NCBI GenBank assembly: GCA_029204225.1
Contig: CM055111.1
Coordinates: 44,989,815-45,053,814 of the forward strand
DNA length: 64,000 nt
From: Diphasiastrum complanatum
Lineage: Eukaryota > Streptophyta > Lycopodiopsida > Lycopodiales > Lycopodiaceae
Reading direction: 5' to 3'
Positions 1 through 11,655 of this stretch are shown one piece after another. Position numbers and translations under genes: made by a program. Each line of letters starts with the position of its first letter. Within the stretch, counting starts at the first letter, position 1. The notes beneath the pieces are model-generated. The model made no database searches and was not told the origin of the DNA. It saw nothing but the letters and a program-made list of their open reading frames with translations.

Positions 1-919
1 ATATTGAAGTTTGGCATATCTTTGCTGGATAATCCTAGGATTTAATGAGCAAAAAGATGTTTCGTGTCCCGTAGAGTTGCACAAATGACAATAATATCTA
101 TCATTCGTCGTTTAATTGTTGGACACTCATTGATGGTGTGATTGCCCGCACATATTGCACACCAAACAATTTCTCGACTAGGAAAAGTTTTAGCAAACTT
201 TTCACCTGCTTTTCCAATGCTTTCATCTTCTCATCGAATTGAGACTGCATCTTGTCCAGCTGCATCTACTACTTCTGGCCAAGTTTCTCAAACTTGTTGA
301 TCATGAACTCTGCTGTTGCATTGATATTCGTGGATGCAATAGTGGTGGATGTTGTAGTGGTTTGCTCCGCTATATATGACAACATTCCAATATTTGGTTC
401 ATCATCAGAATCTTCATCCTCCTCTCGTATTGTATCATCCATAGCATGTTGTAAAGACAAATAATCATTTCGATGTTTCAGCTCGCGTCTAATCCTTTTA
501 GGTAGACATGTTAAAGCCCACATAATCATGGCATCATTATTGATTAATTCAGGATCACACTCGGATTTGAATTGTTTAATCCAATATAATCTCGCATTCC
601 CTCTCTCTTTCCAATTTTAATTTTATCTAAAAGTAGGAAAGGATCTTCCATAAATATTTTGGGTTTGAATCTTGTGATGAGGCCAGCCTTGACCAGTTCC
701 AATATGTCCTATTTCATCTTGGTTATAAAACCAATCTTGTGTGTCCCTAGTTAAGGCCATAGAGAATAGCTTCTTAAGTTTATCTTGTGGAAAAACTTCG
801 CCATAAACCTCACATGATTTTGAATAGATTTTGAGAAATCTGACTAGATCAGATAACCCATTATACTTTGGTATCTCTAGACGAAATGACCTTCTAACAA
901 TAACTGGTGGAACGTTCAT
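1..919 (-). mobile_element. LTR retrotransposon gag remnant with two zinc knuckles
   Basis: Read on the minus strand from 919 to 1, this is a capsid-like gag domain followed by an acidic linker and two CCHC knuckles. The capsid part (623-919) has the retrotransposon-gag pattern of a short hydrophobic N-terminus, then FLKIYSKSCEVYG and ALTRDTQDWFYNQ. A second open stretch (269-529) continues in another frame and contains the acidic run REEDEDSDDEP. Near the window edge are two C-X2-C-X4-H-X4-C knuckles, CAICAGNHTINEC and CHLCNSTGHETSFC, which lie in different frames, so there is a frameshift between them. Gag packages the element RNA. No protease or pol is visible because the window ends here. 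The reading is broken at least twice, so the copy is dead. Gypsy origin is likelier than copia from the gag pattern, but this is inference. Confidence 0.7.
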
Positions 920-1980
920 TGGTGTCCATCAAGTGCCCCCTTAGGTGACCAACACCTATAATAGCCATCTTTGCAAATGACTAACAACAATGAGATTGGA
1001 TCTAGATTTTTCAATAAAATTCTATCTCTAATCAGATCTATAAAAATTCTATCACTTGACAATAATCACATTTCTGATTTTTAGTAAAAAAGATCTTTGA
1101 TCAAGCGATCGCGACACTTCTAAGAATAAGGATTTCTCATATTCAATATCAAAAGGTATCAGAATGTTCCAGAAAATTAACAACAACTAGATCAAGTAGA
1201 TTAGAACTCAAAATTAGTATTGGCGAAGGTTTTCTAGGTGAAGGTTAACTCTACATGTCAAAAAAATTAGTATTTTATGCGTCTGATGATATAGAAGTGT
1301 GGATGAGTGGAGAATTACATAGCAATGTTCTTTCAACACCATGCTCACTTTAGGGATAGATATGTTAAAATTTGATTCTATTAATCTGATGTGAAAGTAA
1401 GCCTACTTATATTAATGCTAAAAAGAAATGTATTTGGATCGATGAAATATCCTAGAAAACATCCCTGTGTTTTTGTTTAGTCATTTCTACATAGGTGCAC
1501 GTAGTAAATTATCACTATATTGTGTTCTTTAACATCTAGTGAAATGATATCTACCACATGGCTCACATCCATTTTCTTTTGATAGAAACTGAAGATCCAT
1601 ATCTAGAATCTTGTAAGATTTATCTTCACAAAAAAATAAATCTAGAATTTATTTTATAAGATCTTGTTGTTTTGTGCTCAACATATAACATACCTATTGA
1701 TATAATGGAAAATACTCATCAAATTTATTAGATAGTGCAATATGGTAGATGCAAATGAAATTTCACTAGTTAAATTAAATATTAAATGGACGCAACACAT
1801 ATCGTGACTAGATGATGCTAGTGTTGAATGAGTGTATATCAAAACCATATGAATACCCATGAATCCACTTATTTCATTTTCTTTACCCTTTCCATAAATT
1901 TTGTGGGGAACCACTACCATTTTGGCAATATCAATTTGTTTCTAGGCCTTTAAATCATATCAAATCTATATAATGGTCAT
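920..1980. other. AT-rich intergenic stretch
   Basis: No reading frame with recognisable content, no RNA gene and no clear repeat was seen. Its first part lies directly upstream of the gag remnant and may be that element's untranslated leader, but no primer-binding site was recognised. Confidence 0.4.
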
Positions 1981-1983
1981 AAA

Positions 1984-2680
1984 TGTTGGCTGATTCTGGC
2001 GAATTCCCAAGATACTCGGCCAGAGCTGCCCAAGAGCACCTCTCACCTTAAACCAAGGAGGTCTCTGAGAAGACGAGATGAACGAAGACTGAGGGCCGAG
2101 AAGTACTAGTTAAACTTGACAAGTAGGAACTGTAAGCCTCATGGTGAATCCCGAAAGATGGAATGACCATGTAGGAACTAGTATTTCTAGGCAAAAGTAA
2201 TAAATGCAAGTAGACCCCTCTTAGAAAAGTGAGTGAGCCACCTTTTGATGGTGACCTCTAGTGGAGAGCATAATTCCACTTGTAATTTGTGTAATGTGGA
2301 AATGCCATTAGGATGCCACCTAAGGAGTGCTCTTGCTTATTTAAGAGACCCCTTTCTAGAAGGGAGCTTGTTGTGTAATGTATCTACTCCATGCTTTAAT
2401 GAGAATAGCTTCCATGAGTTTGATGCATCTTTGAGCTCCTTGATCATTTTTATTTTTTGAGTGAGGCATTAATGATCTTGCCCTTCTATTCCTTGAGTGT
2501 GGTTGCAGATTTAGTGGTGGGTTAGTTTTATTTCTTGTTTGTGGAACTAGAGTGGATTAACTTTCTTGCTTTCATAGATTAATGTAGAAATCAGCATTGT
2601 GGTAATTCGTCTTGGCTGGGTTGCGGCTTAACTCTAGCAAATCCTAGGACAGCTCTTTTCTTGGTGTTCTTGGCAGTCCA
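1984..2680 (+). mobile_element. Probable solo LTR
   Basis: The stretch opens with TGTTGGCTGATTC and has the composition of a plant LTR: a GC-richer promoter part, a TATA-like box (TATTTAAGAG) near 2339 followed by a purine-rich leader, and a T-rich tail. The open frame at 2233-2460 inside it has no recognisable content and is taken as chance. No adjacent primer-binding site, polypurine tract or pol fragment was found, so the right edge is approximate and the call rests on composition. Confidence 0.4.
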
Positions 2681-2689
2681 AGAACCAAG

Positions 2690-3990
2690 AAATGTGTGTT
2701 TCTTGATTCTTGGGCTCTCCAAAATGCTACCTAGTTTAGTTTCTTGCATTTAGAAAGTATGTGTTAGCTTAGTTTAGTGCGTAAGGATTTGTTTCATTCT
2801 GATTTTGCAGCTTTAGAATAGGATTTCATGGTTTGTTCAACGAAACTACATGCTGATTTTATGGTTGAACACATTGGTTACATCCTTGGGTTTGAATGCA
2901 TGTGATAATGAATCTAGTTTGTCATCTGACCAGGCAATATTAATCCGTTTTGCCTGATTCGGGCCTAAAAATGAGCAAGACAAACATAAGAAAGGCCCAA
3001 AGTCTTTGCTGACAAGCAGAACATACACGTAACTTGTAAGCAAGAAGAAGAATAAACCAATAAACAGATTCTACAGACAAAGAATCTGTCTACAATAAAC
3101 AGATCCATTAGACAAATAATCTGTCAAATTGCCTCCTATTTTCTTATTCATCAAACAATCTTACCTCCATTTGATCAATGATTATCAAAATCTCTCCACA
3201 ATTGGAGGAGATACATCTAAAATATGTGCAAAGCACATGACTTTGGCTCTATTTGTCTAGTTTGGTTACCAATCACATGGGATGCTTGGTAAGAAGATAC
3301 CATATCCACAATAAATCTTAGGTTGTTAATTGGAACATAACTTATCCTTGTAGATAAGATGGTCAATCCATAGCAACAAAAACAAGGATCAGAATCAAAT
3401 TCATTCTTATGAGTATCAAATATGGAACCATGTTGGTAACCCCCTATAAATGACAATTCATAACATATCATGTGCAATAGATGGTGAATAATAGGTATAA
3501 TTAAAATTACGCACACTTAGAACTCATATATAAAGTCAAGAATATAGATATAATTAAATAACATACTATTGTAACTAATGCACTCAACCCAACAAAATCT
3601 ATGAAGAAAAGCACCTTAAGTGCATTTAGGCCTCAAAAAATCACCTTGTTTGGTCTCCATTATATTTCTCAGTAGACCTTGTTGCCACTTAACATTTATT
3701 CTCATAAAGGTTTTGTAGGCATTTTCAACCATACCACAACGACAACACCTCCACAACTTCTATTTGGCCTATTTTTCAATATTTGGCTTTATTTTTATTA
3801 TTATTTTAATATTATGAATTCAAAATAAAAAAAAAATCTATCGTTCAACTATATATGCTTATGATAATTAAAAAAGAAACTAATTATTCTTTTATAGAGA
3901 GGAATATGCAATATGTGAAACTTAACTTTATGCATATCTATAAATTTCAACAAGAAGAAAATTGCCTATTTTGTGGATGCTTTAGTTACC
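2690..3990. other. AT-rich intergenic stretch
   Basis: Nothing coding is supported. The short frames at 2846-3043 and 3217-3516 on the minus strand lack family motifs and resemble random frames in AT-rich DNA. Confidence 0.4.
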
Positions 3991-3994
3991 AAAC

Positions 3995-4405
3995 TGGTAC
4001 ATACAGGGTTAGGTTAGGTGCATCACCTAATTAGGGTTTAGGGCACTTTAAGTGACTTTAGGTCAAAGTAAAGTTTGCATAGGTCTTCCATTCGTGATAC
4101 ACAAATGGTTCGTGAATAAACAAAGAGGTGTGGCTCTTTCTTCAAGAGACACGGCCTTTTATGCAAACATCTATGTAACGGGGTGTTGCCCACACACTAA
4201 TAAACATAGTGTGTATAGTTTGTGTGTGCGTGTTTGTTGGAGCAAAGTGTCTGAAAGTTAACATGGTATTATAGCTATTTGTCAACAACGATCCAACAAT
4301 CTCTCGCTCTATAGCGATCTACCTATCAAGGTTTAGCAACCTGCCTTTTCACTAATTCTCAACACCATGTTAAGTTTCAGACACTTTGCTGCAGTTGAAG
4401 CTGAC

Positions 4406-4484
<79 letters not shown>

Positions 4485-4715
4485 AAATACGCTATGTTTG
4501 TTGAATGAAAGTGCGTGGGCAACAGCCTGTTACATAGATGCTTGTATGAAAGGTTGTGTCTCTTGAAGAGAGAGTCGCACCTCTTTGCTTATTCACAAAG
4601 CATTTTTGTATGGACCTATGCAAACTTGACTTTAACCTGAAGTCACTTAAAGTGGCATAAACCTAATTAGTTAGTGCACCTGACCTAACCCTGTATTTAA
4701 TACACAGATTGTGTT
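3995..4715. repeat. Fold-back element: two inverted LTR-like arms of about 270 bp
   Basis: The left arm (about 3998-4273) and right arm (about 4358-4712) are imperfect reverse complements. Matching blocks include CAGGGTTAGGT, GCACTTTAAGTGACTT, AAGTTTGCATAGGTC, CTTCAAGAGACAC, CATCTATGTAAC and CAAAGTGTCTGAAAGTTAACATGG. A loop of about 85 bp separates them. The right arm is interrupted by a (GA)n tract at 4409-4482 that the left arm lacks. The inner end of the left arm is followed by TGGTATTATAGC (4264-4275), close to the plant copia primer-binding site TGGTATCAGAGC, so the arms may be LTRs in head-to-head orientation. A transcript through the region would fold into a long hairpin. Confidence 0.75.
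4409..4482. repeat. (GA)n microsatellite
   Basis: An uninterrupted GA dinucleotide tract of about 74 bp sits in the right arm of the fold-back element. It is the first of several long GA/CT tracts in the window, most of them attached to repeats. Confidence 0.97.
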
Positions 4716-4719
4716 GTCA

Positions 4720-5590
4720 AAGTTCCATTGATCATCAACCTTGCAACTAGTTTTATCTTTGTTTTTGGAAAAACCTCAATATCAACTCACCTCCTTGAGC
4801 TTTAGGACAACTTCTGAAAGCATATGAGTATACTTATCAATGCTCAACAATAAAAGAGTCCTTTATTGAACGATATGAAATTAAGCAATGCTGAAAAAGC
4901 CATAAACTTTTAGTGAATCATCTTAGGGCCAATTCTAGGGCACCGATTAAATTAGAGCCAAGTTCCTTATGACGAACTTGGAACCCTTCTAAATATAGCA
5001 TAGGCAGATAATTTCATTGTTAAATAATTACCAAACATACTAGGAAGCACGATTTTAGAGCTTAAGTTATAGTGAAATAAGCTACACAAATTCATGGTTA
5101 ACTTGAAATTTTTGTTGTCAAAATACTGGTTGTCTCTTTTTTCTTCTCAATTTGGGGATTGCCCTCGGTATTGCTCAGGCCAAGACCAACGTCCTTGGAT
5201 CAAACAACCCACTCGCCTTCAAGAGCAAAGGGGCCCCTACTTGGATTGGCAAGGGTTAATTCCTGGATACCTTGGTTGATAGGGGGCAGGGGGAACCTGG
5301 GCCTTCTTGTGTACTCGACTAACCATGGACGATTCTGTTACATCGATCCATCCATCGATGGAGAGATGTAATTTTGTGGAACAACATATACCCACCTAAA
5401 ACATGATCCAAAGGTAAAGAATGGTTGATGGGGGCAGGCAAACATTGGGTACTTATTAGTGGTAGAACAAATGTAGCTCTATATAAGCGAATCAATGGCT
5501 TCTGCTCAGCCTCTTTTACATACATTTATATATCAGAACTGGAATTGGAGGTTGTTTAGGGCTATTGATGAAGAAGCACTATCATAACAA
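4720..5590. other. Intergenic DNA upstream of HAKAI
   Basis: This should contain the promoter and 5' untranslated region of the HAKAI gene. No TATA box or known element could be fixed with confidence. The short frames at 5094-5371 and 5319-5525 show no family features. Confidence 0.4.
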
Positions 5591-5595
5591 CAACA

Positions 5596-7394
5596 ATGGT
5601 GAATCTTATGATCCGGTTGAGCAAAGCTGCCAACACTTCCAAGGAAGCAGCAGCAACATCAGGAGGAGGAGGAGGAGGAGGAGGAAGGGCAGGAGATGGG
5701 GCTAATTTGGCAGCGCCGATTTCATCAAGGCCTCCGCCTTGTGTTGATCATTTGGATGTGGAGGAGTTGGCATTTGCAAAAGTTGTGGGCACCCCACCTG
5801 TTAATGCCACAGTCAACATTCTGGGCAGAAAATGGCAGAGGAAGTTGGGGCATAAGGTGCACTTCTGCGTGCGTTGTAACTTTCCGATCGCGATCTACGG
5901 CCGCCTGGTTAAGAACTTTTATTTTGGATCAGATTCCTGCAAATCCTTTCGTTTGGAACGATGTCGAACATCGTTGAGAATGTATTCAAGAATCAGTCTC
6001 AATACAATTGCCAATTTGAAGACATTTTAGGAGAAAATTTGTAGATTATCCTTCAATTTCTCTTACATGAACATTGATCTATCTTTTGCGCAGGATCCAT
6101 GTGAGCATGTTTTTTGCCTGACCTGTGCAAAGAAAGACCCCATATGTTTTTTGTAAGTAAATCTCAAACCTGTTTCATTCAGTTTCTCCTTTAATAGGTT
6201 TGCATACGCCTTACTGGAGAAGCTTATGCAGACTCTGCAGCTTTTTCATAGGGTTCTAAATTTCTTACTCGATAAAGTGTTGTGGTTGGGGTTACTAGGT
6301 GTGAAGAGAGAATTGTTCGCATCCAGAAGCTAGAAGTCCTTGAGGGCATATACATTTGTGGTGCTCCTGGATGCCTTAGATCATTTCTTAAAAGACCTGA
6401 GATTGAAACTCATATCAAGGATACACACAAGGGTTTACTTGGAAAATTAGGTGAGAGGGATGAGAAAGCAGAGGCCCAGTTCCAGGCTCAGTCTCATCCA
6501 GTGCAAATACTGACAGTCCAGGGACAATTTGGACCTCCATCCCCTGCTCATCCGCTACATCCTCAACAGCCAAGGCAACCACAACCTCAGTCATCTGAAG
6601 ATAAGCCAGTACGAGGTCAGGCAAAGCAAAACCCGTCTGTCTCCAGCGGTTTTCAGCGTGAAGAGAAACAATCACGGTCGCATCAATCAAAGACAAGTAG
6701 TCATCAGCAGGATCGGCATGCTCATCAAAAGCAACAGCAACATGTCCAGCATCAAGAACAGCATCAACATGCTCACACATCTCAAATCAAGTCTCTGCAG
6801 AATCCTCATGATAACCATCAGCAACGTGATCATCATCATCATCAGCATGCTCATCAGCAGTTACAACAGCATCACGGGCAGCAGGAGAAGCAGCATCGTA
6901 CTTCACATTCAGAAAAACAGCAGCAACAGCAACCAGAGAAGCAGCACCAGCACCAGCACAGGCCACAACACAGGTCACCTCAAAATCAACAAGGAATGCC
7001 ACCTCCATCATTTCCAGCTCAGTCATTTCCATCTCCTTATCACACACAACAAGATGAAAATTTCCTTCAACAGCCTCGCTATGATTCTCCCAGATTTGGG
7101 CCGTTTCTAGATCCGAGGATGCCTGTTCATGCTGGGGTTCTAGATTATCAAGAAAAGCCCAGACCTCGACATTCAGGACATGCTGCTATGGAGCGAGAAG
7201 GTGGTCTATTGAGTAGTGGGCATCAAGATGGATTCTTGCCTATGGAAAGACAGCCTCCTATGCCACATTATCATGGTGAATTTGGGCCAAGGGGTCCTCA
7301 AGTGATGGGTGTTGGAATGGATTGTCCTCCACATTTCAAGAAATGCCACATGGTCACTTGCCTCCAACACCCAAAAGGGGTAAATATGGACTGA
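5596..7394 (+). CDS. HAKAI: HAKAI-like RING/C2H2 E3 ligase of the m6A writer complex, C-terminus frameshifted
   Basis: Plant HAKAI is a RING E3-ligase-like nuclear subunit of the complex that writes N6-methyladenosine on mRNA, with MTA, MTB, FIP37 and VIRILIZER. Inferred exons are 5596-5907, 6094-6152 and 6299-7394, with GT-AG introns and in-phase joins, giving 488 residues. The start is the ATG at 5596, followed by MIRLSK, a Gly/Ala-rich stretch, and the RING: C91-x2-C94, C107-E-H109, C112-x2-C115 and C122-x2-C125. A C2H2-like finger follows (C144, C149, H162, H167), as in the Hakai HYB domain. Residues from about 185 to 300 are extremely His/Gln-rich, and the tail is Pro/Gly-rich. Near 7325-7340 the reading seems to have lost one base: the neighbouring frame stays open to a stop at 7487-7489 and reads like a natural tail (PPTPKRGKYG, then GEGPADP and GPGPGFVG). 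The frame used here stops at 7394. RING and finger are intact, so ligase and complex roles could survive. Confidence 0.85.
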
Positions 7395-7489
7395 ATTCTC
7401 CCATAGGAGAGGGCCCAGCTGATCCACATACTTATGGATGGGTTGGTGGTACTCCTAAATTTGGTCCTGGTCCTGGCTTTGTAGGTTAG

Positions 7490-8570
7490 TGGTTCATCAT
7501 AGTCAATTTTCGCTGGTAGTCTTGAGTTTTGATTGTTGCAGTTGTGCAACACCTATGTGCCAATAAGTCTTATTCAATCTAGCAGCTCAAGTTCTTCTGG
7601 TTCACAAATTTGACTATAGGGTAAATTACTTTGTGCATCTGTACATTATTATAGCATTCAGATGGTTATTGAACTAATTGCAGTAGGTCCAAGATAGAGT
7701 TTTGTCTTGGTATAATGTATTTCTAAGCATAATTGAAACAAGTGTTGATTGATGTTTCCAGCTGATTTGAATCAGCCGGTTAGAATTGGGCTGATTCGTT
7801 TGATTGAAACCGGTTGGAGCCCCCTTTTTTTTGGGTGATTGTTTAGGGTTTTTGAACAAAATCCCAATAGGAATACCAAAAGAACAAGTTAAACCCTAAA
7901 ACAATTATACTGCTCGAATCTGATCCCAGGAAGCTGGTTGGGAGTCTAGGAGTCGGGAGTCGGGACGATTCTTTCAACTTTAGAGTCTTAGACTTTCCCG
8001 AGGGGCTCAGGGCCGATTCAAACTTCAAATAAACAAATTGGGAATTGAATCTCGGCTACTAGCTAGTATGCATTATGATTTATTCTGATTCCTCCCATTA
8101 TGCATATGCCAGTAGCCATAATGCGTTCCTCCCATTTTTTCTCTCCATTTTATCTTAGTCTTTAGATCTCTCGAGTCTCACCAAATTCCAATGTTGAATG
8201 ATGATCTTCTAATTTTAGAAGTTCAGAAGATGATTATGTTTGCTATTAGCTATCATGATTCACGATTCACGATTCACTATCAGCCATCTTGGTTAATAGT
8301 TACTGAATCTTGATTCTTCAAAATTCTCTCATTCGAATTTCAGAATTTGTGATTCTTGACACTTGTAGCGGCTAGCTTAAGGGAGTCAGGATGGTGGACC
8401 AAGGAATCGAGATCTAGGTTTTATGTTAAAATTTCTTGAGATTTGCTCAAAGCTTATGAAGTGATTTGTTTAGCTTATGAAGTGATTTGTTTAGTATCCT
8501 CTAAAATCCAGGGTTAAAGGTTTTAACTTTTAGTAACGTCAAACTTGTAAGTAATAAGTTATAACTATCA
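7490..8570. other. Downstream flank of HAKAI, AT-rich
   Basis: Holds the presumed 3' untranslated region of HAKAI and then unassigned DNA. A perfect tandem duplication of a 21-bp unit (CTTATGAAGTGATTTGTTTAG) lies at about 8452-8493. No gene is supported. Confidence 0.4.
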
Positions 8571-8573
8571 ACT

Positions 8574-9470
8574 ATGCTTCTCTTCTCTTTTGCTTTGCCT
8601 TCTTCTTCTCCTCTCCTTCCCCCCTGTTGCACTCCTTCTGGCCCGATTGCTTCTCCACCTGTGATCTCAACTATACCTCCTCCTCCTACTCTCTTCTCTG
8701 CTCCTGTCCGTCCCTTGTCTACCGCTGCTATTATGCAGACTTCCCTCCCTGTTGTGCCTCTCTCTTTTTTCCCTCCTTTTGTTGACAACTTTCTCCCCTT
8801 GGGCCCACCTGCTTCCTTGTTGACGCTTAGCCATGCCCCACAAGTTTCCCACTCCTCTGTGGTTGCGTCGGTTGATGGACTCCCTCGCCCTCTCCTCAGG
8901 CGTCTCCACCTAGGGAGGCTGCTCCATCGCTGCCACATCGGCTGACCTTGCTCACTCCTTCCATGTCAGTGCAAGATCTTCCACCTTGGCTGCAGGTTGC
9001 TGCCAACTCCGCTCGCTCTAAGGGTTTCCGTCCTCAGCCCCGTCATCAGCTACTGCGGCAGGCCCGCTCCAGGCCCGTGCTGCACTTTTCACCTCCACCG
9101 CTTCTACATGTCACCAAGCGGAGAGGCAAGCAATGACGGAATCCTGGCCGTCTTCCAGCTACGCCTGGCAAGAAGCGTGGGCGCACGACAGCTGCCCCAA
9201 TATCATTATTGCATACCTGAGGCATACAATCAATTGTTGGTGCAGGCAGAGCAGAACCTTGCATGACATCCGGTGGTGTACTACCTTTTCTGCGTCTGGC
9301 GTCTCAAATGGCAGATTCGCTCTTCGAGCTGCTCCCTCTCCTGCGTTGGCTGGTCTGAAGGTTCGTACCTTCCACTTTGATCCAGCTCTTTTCTCTGCTG
9401 ATCTGGATGCACTCTCTAACATGCACTCTCTAACGGCCATATAGTCACTTATTTTATGGGCAAACCTCAT
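8574..9470. other. C/T-rich, GC-elevated unassigned stretch
   Basis: Several overlapping frames are open on both strands (for example 8574-8945 plus and 8501-8938 minus) because the plus strand is pyrimidine-rich and short of stop codons. The products are Pro/Ser/Leu-rich with no recognisable domain. It could be a decayed LINE or retrotransposon coding region, but no reverse transcriptase or endonuclease motif is visible. I do not recognise a gene here. Confidence 0.35.
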
Positions 9471-9804
9471 CATTGGGAGTGGCTTAATGCTAAGGTGCTT
9501 GGCTCACGGGCCTTGGGCAAAGAGACCAAACGATTCACGTTCCACCCCGCCATAGGACCTAATCCGGGTCCACCCTAGAGCTAGCTTGAGGCAGGACATG
9601 GCTGAGAGCCTAGGCAGTGGTATAGGACACTGTCTAGGATGAAGGTCGGATCTTGCTTGATACGTCACAGGCCCCATGCGCACGTCTTAGATCATGACAC
9701 GTGGCAACCATGCAGGTTTACGAGTCACCTGTCAAGTCGACAGGCCCAGTCATCGTCCAGTCTCAAGTTTAGGTTTGGGACCCAAGGGAGTTGGGTCCCT
9801 AACA
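9450..9804 (-). repeat. 3' LTR of the minus-strand gypsy element
   Basis: On the minus strand, pol ends at about 9832 with a stop. It is followed by a polypurine tract (AGGAGAAGGGAA, 9805-9816) and immediately by TGTTAGGGACCC, the expected start of an LTR. The LTR therefore begins at 9804 and runs to lower coordinates. Its far end could not be fixed, and 9450 is an estimate. The other LTR was not found in the window. Confidence 0.6.
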
Positions 9805-9829
9805 TTCCCTTCTCCTAAAAAATTCTTTA

Positions 9830-10905
9830 TTTAAGGAAGAAAATCTGGAAACCTCAGTCTAAGATCATGTTCCTTTTCCCAAGTATCATCGTCTTCGGAA
9901 CTTCCTTTCCAACGAACCAAGTACTCAGTTACCTGCCAGTTTTTGAGCCCACGTTGACGTACATCTTTCAATGGCCTGTGGTTCCGTAGGTACAAAGGAT
10001 GTCAGATCCTCAAGCTGAACTAGGTCCTCCCGAAGAATCAAGTCATCCTTTACACCAAGTCGTTCCTTTAAACGACTAATGTGAAAAACTGGATGAAACT
10101 TGACAACTTGAGGAAGTTCTAGTTGATAGGCATTCCAATGGAGTTTCCTTACAATACGGAATGGCCCAGCATAACGAGGTGATAACTAAGGACATTTTCC
10201 AGTCTTTAATACCTTAGAGTCTTTTGGATTTTAAGATATACCCAAGCCCCCTCCTCATAGACCTTAGGTTGTCGCTTTTGATTGGCGTAAAACTGGGCTC
10301 TATCCTGAGCCTACGTTTTCGCCAGCAAGCAACATTTCTTGCATATCATGCAGGAAATCTATTGCTGCCTTTACCTTTAGGCTTTTGAGGCCCACTGAAA
10401 TGGGAGCCCTAGGTTGGAAACCATACATAAAAAAAAATGGACTAAAACCCGTCGCTGAGTGCTTTGTGCTGCTATACGCAAACTCAATCATTGGAAGGTA
10501 CCTTTCCCAATCCGACTGTCTTTTGGAAACATATGCCTGAAGCATGTCTTCCATAGACTGGTTCGTCCTCTTTGTCTGACCATCCGATTCAGGAGGATTT
10601 GAAGATCCTAGACTTAATGTGGTCTCTAATTTCTCAAAGACCGCTTGCCAGAATTTGCCAGTGAACTTAGGATCTAGATCACTAACAATGTCATTTGGCA
10701 AACCAAACAACCTGAACAACTTTTCAACGAAAAGCTGAGCAAGTTCAGAAGCTGTGACAATTTGCTTGGTTGGAATGAATTGCGCCATTTTGGTTAACCT
10801 GTCAACTATAACCCAAATAGCATCATTTTGCTTCCCCGTCCGAGGTAGCCCAACCACAAAGTCTATGAAAGTACTTTCCCACTTTCTTTCGGGAATTTCC
10901 AAGGC
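9830..10905 (-). mobile_element. Ty3-gypsy (chromovirus-like) integrase and C-terminal chromodomain
   Basis: The minus-strand frame 10902-10300 is a gypsy integrase core. It begins with IPERKWESTFIDFVVGLPRT and has the second catalytic aspartate region in GLPNDIVSDLDPKF, then the NPPESDGQTKRTNQSMED block, which corresponds to the conserved PQTDGQTE..N segment. Further downstream, in broken frame, come a conserved linker and a chromodomain-like tail recognisable by LVRWKGSSEDDDTWE near 9840-9950. Chromodomains direct chromovirus integration to marked chromatin. The segment upstream of the core that should hold the zinc-binding HHCC part is replaced by rearranged sequence at 10930 onward. The frame breaks at about 10300. 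This is a dead element, part of the same copy as the RT/RNase H at 12.6-13.25 kb. Confidence 0.85.
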
Positions 10906-11078
10906 TAATTAGTAAACCAGCTGTCTTAAGTCTTTCAACTTTTCTGAGATCCAATCTGAGTTATATCTGTCCTTAAGAGATTTGTGCAAGAACGATAGGT
11001 ATTTCGGTCGTATTTGGCTAGACGTCCTGGCAAGTTCTTCTAGATCTACTGATAAGCTTGGAATGCAGGATCCCACAT

Positions 11079-11655
11079 TAGGGCCCTTTTTAAACTCAAA
11101 AAGGGCCTCTTCCTTGCTTAGCTAAACATGTTTGATAATCTGGATTAATTAACTTGCTAATAGTCCTATGTGGCAGTTCACCTTGGGTTTAACTTGAGTT
11201 AAAAGCTGGTCACATAGGTTGCACTTGAATCTAGTATATTAAATGAATAAAGAATTAAATTTAATAATTGAAAAAGATTGATTTATTTTTGAATTTGTGA
11301 AGGTTGAAATTTTTTTCCAACTTCATAGGTCTTGTTTGTAGCTTTATTTTGGTGAGAAAATATGTTGCAAATTTTTTTATTTTTCATTTTGAAATGCAAA
11401 AGAAAGGGTACAAGGGAGGAGGGGTCCCCCATTTGTACTTAAGAATTTTTTTTTTTTTGGAATGTAATGGGGGGTAGTACACCCTGGGCCGCTGGCCCGG
11501 CTCGATGCCCAGCGCCACGGTGCAGCCACATGTTTTTCTTGCATTTGTACTTCAAATCATGTGGCTGGGCATCGAGCGCTGGGCGGTGGGCATTGAGTCG
11601 GGCCAGCGGCTCGGGGTGTTCCTACGCCAGCTTAAATATAAAAAAAAAATTGAAA
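11079..11655 (-). mobile_element. GC-rich fold-back repeat, copy A
   Basis: One end carries CATTAGGGCCCTTTTT and the other a run of A followed by TTGAAATATAAGGGG. Near the latter is a GC-rich hairpin: CTCGATGCCC...GCCACATG at about 11501-11532 pairs with CATGTGGCTGGGCATCGAGC at 11558-11577. The AT-rich body contrasts sharply with the GC-rich head. No transposase is visible, so it is non-autonomous. Edges are approximate. Confidence 0.65.

Noticed and set aside
6415-7110. Open frames on the other strand and in other frames of HAKAI exon 3
   Set aside because: They arise from the CAG/CAT-rich composition of the His/Gln tract, and none has a domain.
8574-9444. Proline-rich secreted or LINE protein gene
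   Set aside because: Several frames on both strands are open at once because of pyrimidine-rich composition; no motif supports any of them.
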